In this document: in pieces, positions 58,918 through 64,000 of the stretch | How the letters are laid out: each line of letters starts with the position of its first letter | How positions within the stretch are numbered: position 1 is the first letter of the stretch | Assembly (NCBI RefSeq): GCF_005938675.2 | Contig: NZ_VCCH02000035.1 | Span: 1-64,000 of the forward strand | Direction of reading: 5' to 3' | DNA from: Mycobacterium sp. KBS0706 | Lineage (GTDB): Bacteria > Pseudomonadota > Alphaproteobacteria > DSM-16000 > Inquilinaceae | Length of the DNA: 64,000 bases | Notes under the pieces: generated by a model | What the model was told of the DNA's origin: nothing | The model's database searches: none | What the model saw: the letters and a program-made list of their open reading frames with translations, nothing else | Translations under genes and position numbers: made by a program

Positions 58918-59394
58918 TCAGGCCGCGGCGGCCTTCGCGCTCTCGGCGTCCGGCTCCGGCCCCCGGGCGAAGCCCACGGCCAGGCGGTTCCAGCTGTTGA
59001 TCGAGCCGATGGCGAGGGTCAGGTCGACAAGCTCGCGGTCGCTGAACTGCGCTTTCACCTCGTCGTAGATCGCGTCCGCCACCTGGCGGGTTTCGGCCAC
59101 CAGGGTCAGGGCCTCCGCCCAGGCCAGCGCCGCCCGCTCGCGGGCGCTGAACAGGCCGTGCGCCTCGCGCCAGCCGGCGACGGCGTCCAGCCGCTGCTGG
59201 CCCTCGCCGTCCTTGCGCAGGGCCTTGGCATGCATGTCGAGGCAATAGGCGCAGCCGTTGATCTGCGACACCCGCAGGAACACCAGCTCCTGCAGGGTCA
59301 TCGGCAGGCCGCAGCCCTCGAGATAGACGTGCACGCCATACTGGGCCTTGATGGCACCGGGGGCGGCGGCGGCGTAGTTGAGACGAGCGGACAT
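58918..59394 (-). CDS. AhpD-like protein, copy 1
   Basis: A 158-residue AhpD-family protein with QINGCAYCLDMHAK, the same length as its downstream tandem copy. Both end in an Ala-rich tail. It is the first gene of a probable two-gene transcript that ends at the 58290 terminator. The conservation of the cysteine pair in both copies suggests both are active. Confidence 0.9.
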   Translation of the reverse strand: MSARLNYAAAAPGAIKAQYGVHVYLEGCGLPMTLQELVFLRVSQINGCAYCLDMHAKALRKDGEGQQRLDAVAGWREAHGLFSARERAALAWAEALTLVAETRQVADAIYDEVKAQFSDRELVDLTLAIGSINSWNRLAVGFARGPEPDAESAKAAAA

Positions 59395-59497
59395 GGTCGA
59401 AGCATTCCCATCTTGAAATCGGACCCACCCACCGGGGCGGCTTCGACATCAAGACGAGACGGTCTTCACGGATGTGACAAGCCCGATCGAAAAATCG

Positions 59498-60916
59498 TCA
59501 GGCGGCCTTCGGCACCGCGCGGCCGAAGCCGTTCCGCCCGGCCCAGGCCTCGATCGCGCGGGCGGCGGACAGCACCGCGTGGTCGCGGCGGCGGCGGCCG
59601 ATGATCTGCAGGCCGAAGGGCAGGCCGGTCTCGTCGCGGCCGAAGGGCAGCGCCACCGAGGGCAGCCCGGCCATGGTCGGGCCGTAGGCCAGCGCCAGCC
59701 AGTGGAAGTAGCTGGACAAGGCGGCACCGTCGATCGTCGCTGGGTACCAATCTTTCCACGGGAAGGGCGGATGGCCGGCGACCGGGCAGATCACCACGTC
59801 GACCCCTTCCAGGAAGGCATCGGCGTCGCGAACCACGCGGGTCTGCACCGTCAGCGCGCTGGCGACGTCGGCGAGGCCGAGCTTCAGTCCGGCGGCGACA
59901 TTGGCGGTGACGTTCGGCCCGACCTTGTCCGGTGTCGCCTCGACCTTCTCGCGATGGCCGGCGACGAAGCCGACGGCGCGCAGCGTGGCGAAGGCCTCGT
60001 CGACGCCGGTCATGTCGACGGAAAAATCGACGCTGCGGCCCACCGCCGGCTCCAGCGCCTGGCGGGCGGCGCGGAAGCTGCGGCGGACGCGGCTGTCCAC
60101 CGGGGCGAAGCCGAGATCCTCGGTGAAGGCGACGGTCAGTCTGCCGAGAGCGACCGTGTCGAGCGCGCGGAAGGGCTCGCCCTCGACGCCAAGCGACAGC
60201 GGGTCGCGCGGGTCATGGCCGACCATGGCCGACAGCAGCAGCGCCGCATCGGCCACATTGCGCGCCATCGGCCCGTCGACCGACAGCGGCGACCAGCCAT
60301 GGCCGCGGGTCTCGGTCGGGATCAGACCCGGGGTCGGGCGGAAACCGACGATGCCGCAATAGGCGGCCGGGGTGCGCAGGCTGCCGGCGAGGTCGGAGCC
60401 GGTGGCCAGCGGGACCATGCCGCAGGCCAGAGCCACCGCCGAGCCGCCGGAGGAGCCGGCGCAGGTCAGCTCATGGTCGAAGGGGTTGAGCGTGGGCCCG
60501 AACACCTCGTTGCGGGTGTTGGCGCCGGCGCCGAATTCCGGCGTGTTGGTCTTGGCCAGCACGATGGCGCCGGCGTCGCGCAGCACCGCCACCACCCGCT
60601 CGTCGGCCGCCGGCACATTGTCGGCGAACAGCGGCGAGCCATAAGCGGTCAACAGCCCCTCGGTGTCGCTGAGGTCTTTCACTCCGATCGGCAGCCCGTG
60701 CAGGGGGCCGAGAGCGTCGCCGCGCTGCACCGCCGCCTCCGCTGCCCGCGCCTCGGCCCGGGCCCGGTCATAGGCCTTGGCGGTGATGGCGTTGACCGCC
60801 GGGTCGGCGGCCTCGATCCGGGCGATGCAGCTCTCGACCAGATCGACCGGCGAGACCTCCCCCACCCCGATCAGGCGCCGCAGCTCCACCGCATCGAGAT
60901 CGCACAGCTCCGCCAT
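59498..60916 (-). CDS. Amidase-signature family amidohydrolase
   Basis: A 472-residue amidase. The Ser-cisSer-Lys triad is visible: Lys in GLPIGVKDLSDTEG, the cis-Ser in CAGSSGGSAVALACGMVPLATGSD, and the nucleophile Ser in DLAGSLRTPA. The upstream KTNTPEFGAGANTRNEVFGPTLNP is typical. It hydrolyses an amide or aryl-acyl bond; GatA function is unlikely, as no gatB or gatC is near. The substrate cannot be specified. Confidence 0.92.
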   Translation of the reverse strand: MAELCDLDAVELRRLIGVGEVSPVDLVESCIARIEAADPAVNAITAKAYDRARAEARAAEAAVQRGDALGPLHGLPIGVKDLSDTEGLLTAYGSPLFADNVPAADERVVAVLRDAGAIVLAKTNTPEFGAGANTRNEVFGPTLNPFDHELTCAGSSGGSAVALACGMVPLATGSDLAGSLRTPAAYCGIVGFRPTPGLIPTETRGHGWSPLSVDGPMARNVADAALLLSAMVGHDPRDPLSLGVEGEPFRALDTVALGRLTVAFTEDLGFAPVDSRVRRSFRAARQALEPAVGRSVDFSVDMTGVDEAFATLRAVGFVAGHREKVEATPDKVGPNVTANVAAGLKLGLADVASALTVQTRVVRDADAFLEGVDVVICPVAGHPPFPWKDWYPATIDGAALSSYFHWLALAYGPTMAGLPSVALPFGRDETGLPFGLQIIGRRRRDHAVLSAARAIEAWAGRNGFGRAVPKAA

Positions 60917-60974
60917 GACCGCCTCTTGCTTCCGAAGTCTTGTCCGGCAATCTGCGGGGCTGCGGCGGACAGCG

Positions 60975-61259
60975 TCAACCGCGATCGCCGGCGACCAGGT
61001 CCGCGTAGTCGGGATGGCGCTGGATGAAGGCGGCGATGAACGGGCAGAGCGGCCGGATGGTCAGCCCGGCGGCGCGGATCAGGTCCAGCGTGCCGCGCGC
61101 CAGGGCGGTGCCGACGCCGCGGCCGGACAGCGCCTGCGGCACCTCGGTGTGGACCAGCTCGATCACATCGCCGTCGCGGCGATAGGCGACGAAGGCGGTG
61201 ACGCCGTCGACCAGCATCTCGTAGCGGCTCAGCGCCGGGTTGTCGGCCACCTCGGCCAT
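60975..61259 (-). CDS. Short GNAT-like N-acetyltransferase (YjdJ type)
   Basis: A 94-residue GNAT of the small yjdJ-like kind: YEMLVDGVTAFVAYRRDGDVIELVHTEVPQALSGRGVGTALARGTLDLIRAAGL, PLCPFIAAFIQRHPDYADLV. The acetyl-CoA loop is SGRGVGTALARG. The open frame upstream to 61487 is not family-like. It is divergent from the radical SAM gene; the 61260-61344 interval holds both promoters. Confidence 0.85.
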   Translation of the reverse strand: MAEVADNPALSRYEMLVDGVTAFVAYRRDGDVIELVHTEVPQALSGRGVGTALARGTLDLIRAAGLTIRPLCPFIAAFIQRHPDYADLVAGDRG

Positions 61260-61310
61260 GGGTCTCTCCTGCGGATTCGCTGCCCTCAGTCTAACGCGAC
61301 AACACGGCCG

Positions 61311-61345
61311 TTGACTCTTTTGGAGATCAGAACAAATTAGCAACA
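61311..61345 (+). promoter_or_regulatory. Candidate promoter with overlapping LexA-like half sites, possibly leaderless
   Basis: TTGACT (61311-61316), 15 bases, ACAAAT (61332-61337); the first transcribed base would be near the A of the ATG at 61345. No ribosome site lies at a normal distance. GAAC (61330-61333), 7 bases, CAAC (61341-61344) differs by one base from the alphaproteobacterial LexA pattern GAAC-N7-GAAC. Confidence 0.4.
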
Positions 61346-62571
61346 TGAGCCGAGCCATGACCACCGACGCCAAGCTGGAGATCCTGGCGGACGCCGCGAA
61401 ATACGACGTGTCCTGCGCCTCCTCCGGCGCCGCGACCCGCGATTCGCGGGATGGCAAGGGGCTGGGCTCCACCTCCGCCCGCGGCATCTGCCATTCCTAC
61501 ACGCCGGACGGACGCTGCGTGTCGCTGCTGAAGATCCTGCTGACCAATTTCTGCCAGTACGACTGCGCCTATTGCATCAACCGGCGGACCAGCAATGTCC
61601 GCCGCGCCCGCTTCACCGTCGATGAGGTGGTGAAGCTGACCATCGGCTTCTACCGGCGCAACTACATCGAAGGGCTGTTCCTGTCCTCCGGCATCATCCG
61701 CTCCGCCGACCACACCATGGAGCAGCTGGTGGAGGTGGCGCGCCGGCTGCGGCAGGAGCACGGCTTCCGCGGCTACATCCATCTCAAGACGATCCCGGAG
61801 GCGAGCCCGGAGCTGCTGGCCGCCGCCGGCCGCTACGCCGACCGGCTGTCGATCAACATCGAGCTGCCGACCGAGGACGGGCTGACCCGGCTGGCGCCGG
61901 AAAAGCGCAGCCGCACCATCCGCGGCGCCATGGGCCGGCTGCGGCTGGGGATTGACGAGGCGGAGGCCGAGCCGAAGGCGCCCCGCTTCTCCCCCGCCGG
62001 GCAGAGCACCCAGCTGATCGTCGGCGCCGACGGAGCCGATGACGGCGCCATCCTGGGCACCGTCGCCGGCCTCTATGCCGGCTACCGGCTGAAGCGCGTC
62101 TACTACTCCGCCTTCAGCCCGATCCCGGAGGCGAGCCGCGCGCTGCCGGCCAAGGCGCCGCCGCTGCAGCGCGAGCACCGGCTGTACCAGGCCGACTGGC
62201 TGATGCGCTTCTACGGCTTCGCGGCGGAGGAGATCCTGGCCGGCGCCCCGGACGGCATGCTGGACTTGGCGGTCGACCCGAAGCTGGCCTGGGCGCTGCG
62301 CCACCGCGACCGCTTCCCGGTCGACGTCAACCGGGCCGAACGCGGCCTGCTGCTGCGCGTGCCCGGCCTGGGCGCACGGACGGTCGACCGCATCGTCGAG
62401 GCGCGCCGGATCCACGCGCTGCGGCTGGCCGACCTGGCGCGGCTGACCGGCGGGCTGAAGCGCGCCTTGCCTTTCATCGTCGCGGCCGATCACTGCCCCA
62501 CCCGGCTGCTGGACCGGGCCGATCTGCGGGCCTGGCTGGCGCCGCCGACCCAGCTGTCGCTGTTCGCCTGA
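61345..62571 (+). CDS. Radical SAM protein linked to DNA repair (TIGR03916 type)
   Basis: A 408-residue radical SAM enzyme with the [4Fe-4S] triad in TNFCQYDCAYC (C-x3-C-x2-C), then GLFLSSGIIRSADHTMEQ and the IHLKTIPEASPELL-type SAM region. C-terminal residues 325-385 (LLLRVPGLGARTVDRIVEARR) look like a helix-hairpin-helix. The family is described as putative DNA modification or repair and is nearly always next to the protein that follows. Its stop shares one base with the next start (TGATG), so the two are translated together. Confidence 0.88.
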   Translation: MSRAMTTDAKLEILADAAKYDVSCASSGAATRDSRDGKGLGSTSARGICHSYTPDGRCVSLLKILLTNFCQYDCAYCINRRTSNVRRARFTVDEVVKLTIGFYRRNYIEGLFLSSGIIRSADHTMEQLVEVARRLRQEHGFRGYIHLKTIPEASPELLAAAGRYADRLSINIELPTEDGLTRLAPEKRSRTIRGAMGRLRLGIDEAEAEPKAPRFSPAGQSTQLIVGADGADDGAILGTVAGLYAGYRLKRVYYSAFSPIPEASRALPAKAPPLQREHRLYQADWLMRFYGFAAEEILAGAPDGMLDLAVDPKLAWALRHRDRFPVDVNRAERGLLLRVPGLGARTVDRIVEARRIHALRLADLARLTGGLKRALPFIVAADHCPTRLLDRADLRAWLAPPTQLSLFA

Positions 62572-63998
62572 TGCGCACGGTCCGCCTCGCCTGTCCCGAC
62601 GATCTCGACGCGTTTCGCCAGGCGGCCCGCGGCCTGATCGCCGCCGGCGCGGCGCCGGAGACCGTGTCCTGGCAGGAAGGAGAGGAGGTCGCGCTGCCCT
62701 TCGGCAATCCGGTGCCGGACGACACCAAAGCGCCGCCACTGAGCGTGCCGAAGCGGTTCCATGAGCTGGCGGAGCCGGTGATCTGCCATCGCGACCCCGA
62801 GCGTTTTGCCTTGCTCTACATCGCGCTGTGGCGGCTGGGGCACGGTGAACGCAGCCTGCTGCAGGATGCGACCAACCCGCTGGTCCGGCGGCTGGAACGG
62901 ATGGCCGGCGCGGTCGACCGCGACGAGCACCGGATGACCGCCTTCCTGCGCTTCCGCCGGATCGAGACGGACGGGGCAGAGCGCTTCGTCGCCTGGTTCG
63001 AGCCGGAACATTATATCCTGCGCCGGGCCGCCCCCTTCTTCATCGGCCGCTTCGCGGCGATGCGCTGGTCGATCCTGACCCCGGACGGGTCGCTGCACTG
63101 GGATGGCGGGGCGCTCGACATCGGCCCGGGCATGCGGCGCGAGGATGCGCCGGACGAGGATTCGCTGGAGGATGCCTGGCGCCGCTACTACGCCGCCACC
63201 TTCAACCCGGCGCGGGCCAATCCGGTGATGATGCGGTCGGAAATGCCGAAGCGCTACTGGCGCAACCTGCCGGAGGCCGGGCTGATTCCCGAGCTGCTGG
63301 ACGGCGCCCCGGCCCGCACCCGGGCGATGATCGCGGCGACGGCCGAGCCGCCGCGCAAGGCCATCCCGGCGCCGGGCCTGCACGAGCCCGGCCCTGCCGG
63401 CACCCTGGCCGGGCTGGCGTCGGAGATCGCCGCCTGCCGCCGCTGCCCGCTGCACGGCCCGGCGACCCAGCCGGTGTTCGGCGAGGGGCCGCCGGACGCG
63501 CCGGTCGTCTTCCTCGGCGAGCAGCCGGGAGACCAGGAGGACCTGGCCGGCCGGGTCTTCGTCGGCCCGGCGGGCCAGCTATTCGAGCGGGCCCTGGCCG
63601 AGGCCGGGATCGACCGCGCCCGGATCTACGTCACCAATGCGGTGAAGCACTTCAAATACCAGGTGCGCGGCAAGCGCCGGATCCACCAGCGCCCGAACAG
63701 CGGCGAGGTCGAGGCCTGCCGCTGGTGGGTCGAGCGGGAATTGAGCCTGATCCGGCCGCGCCTGGCGGTGGCGCTGGGGGCGACCGCGGCCCGGTCGCTG
63801 TCCGGCCATGCCGGGCCGCTGTCGGCGCTGCGCGGCCGGCCGCTGCGCTTCCGCGACGACCTGCCGGGGTTGGTCACGGTCCACCCATCCTACCTGCTGC
63901 GGCTGCCCGACCCGGCCGCACAGGAAGCGGAGCACCGGCGCTTCGTGGCGGAGCTGCGCCAGGCGGCGGCGCTGGTGCCGGAGATCCGCCAGGCCTGA
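62571..63998 (+). CDS. Fusion: TIGR03915-type putative DNA-repair domain plus UdgX uracil-DNA-binding domain
   Basis: A 475-residue protein in two parts. Residues 1-245 are the TIGR03915-type domain linked to the radical SAM partner (RFALLYIALWRLGHGERSLLQDATNPLVRRL, FLRFRRI, FEPEHYILRRAAPFFIGRFAAMRWSILTPDG). Residues 275-470 are a UdgX-type domain: LGEQPGDQED (316-324), TNAVKHFKY, the insertion GKRRIH with His372 and the VHPSYLLR motif. In Mycobacterium smegmatis UdgX the matching His109 bonds covalently to the uracil-derived site. CRRC (289-292) and Cys383 fit an iron-sulphur site. The TAG or TGA stop lies just inside the window. Confidence 0.88.
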   Translation: MRTVRLACPDDLDAFRQAARGLIAAGAAPETVSWQEGEEVALPFGNPVPDDTKAPPLSVPKRFHELAEPVICHRDPERFALLYIALWRLGHGERSLLQDATNPLVRRLERMAGAVDRDEHRMTAFLRFRRIETDGAERFVAWFEPEHYILRRAAPFFIGRFAAMRWSILTPDGSLHWDGGALDIGPGMRREDAPDEDSLEDAWRRYYAATFNPARANPVMMRSEMPKRYWRNLPEAGLIPELLDGAPARTRAMIAATAEPPRKAIPAPGLHEPGPAGTLAGLASEIAACRRCPLHGPATQPVFGEGPPDAPVVFLGEQPGDQEDLAGRVFVGPAGQLFERALAEAGIDRARIYVTNAVKHFKYQVRGKRRIHQRPNSGEVEACRWWVERELSLIRPRLAVALGATAARSLSGHAGPLSALRGRPLRFRDDLPGLVTVHPSYLLRLPDPAAQEAEHRRFVAELRQAAALVPEIRQA

Positions 63999-64000
63999 TC

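Overview
The window looks like a stretch of chromosome from a free-living, high-GC alphaproteobacterium, most likely of the Rhodospirillales type (Azospirillum or Inquilinus-like). Three things support this. HemA is the C4-pathway 5-aminolevulinate synthase that is typical of alphaproteobacteria. ClpS is of the alphaproteobacterial ClpS2 kind. There is a textbook EcfG general-stress promoter next to a HisKA_2-type sensor kinase. The placement is inferred from gene content and base composition, not from a database match. I saw no rRNA, tRNA, CRISPR array or prophage.

Layout. 1-6.4 kb: acetylpolyamine amidohydrolase, sensor kinase, an EcfG-driven small lipoprotein with two terminators, two membrane-stress proteins, an MlaC-like protein and a class III cyclase. 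6.5-12.4 kb: two M20 amidohydrolases around clpS2 and a ribokinase-family gene, then a hypothetical protein, a TetR regulator and a PhnB-like protein. 12.6-16.7 kb: hemA, a DHA2 exporter, a VapBC module with a near-ideal palindromic operator, and a K+ channel-like protein. 16.7-22.0 kb: a divergent LacI-controlled sugar-type ABC uptake operon with no ATPase gene, followed by a FolD paralogue without its catalytic lysine. 22-31.8 kb: housekeeping genes (metallophosphoesterase, HtrA-like protease, aroC, fabI, YihY, pdxH, CDF transporter) with several repeat elements between them.

31.8-41.6 kb: an RTX protein, a peroxidase-related protein, SppA, an IS110/IS1111-type insertion sequence, an OhrR-like regulator divergent from a VOC gene with strong shared operators, a low-GC orphan gene, TlyA, a Gfo/Idh/MocA oxidoreductase and a stand-alone receiver. 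41.9-51 kb: a two-gene RND efflux operon, an S41-like protein, uppP, two tandem tyrosine-rich lipoproteins and a second RTX protein. 51-64 kb: a glycosidase-like protein lacking both catalytic glutamates, a cupin, a thioesterase, an MFS protein, a PRC-barrel protein, malate dehydrogenase, panBC, two tandem AhpD-like genes, an amidase, a GNAT, and a two-gene radical SAM / UdgX-fusion DNA-repair cassette at the right edge.

The least explained signals are these: a 141-143 bp element with 23-24 bp terminal inverted repeats, present twice and each time wedged against the stop codon of a convergent gene; the tyrosine-rich lipoprotein pair, whose 5' leaders both hold a palindrome; the low-GC orphan gene beside a truncated reading frame; the K-to-Q FolD beside the ATPase-less transporter; and the UdgX fusion operon with a possibly leaderless, LexA-like promoter.
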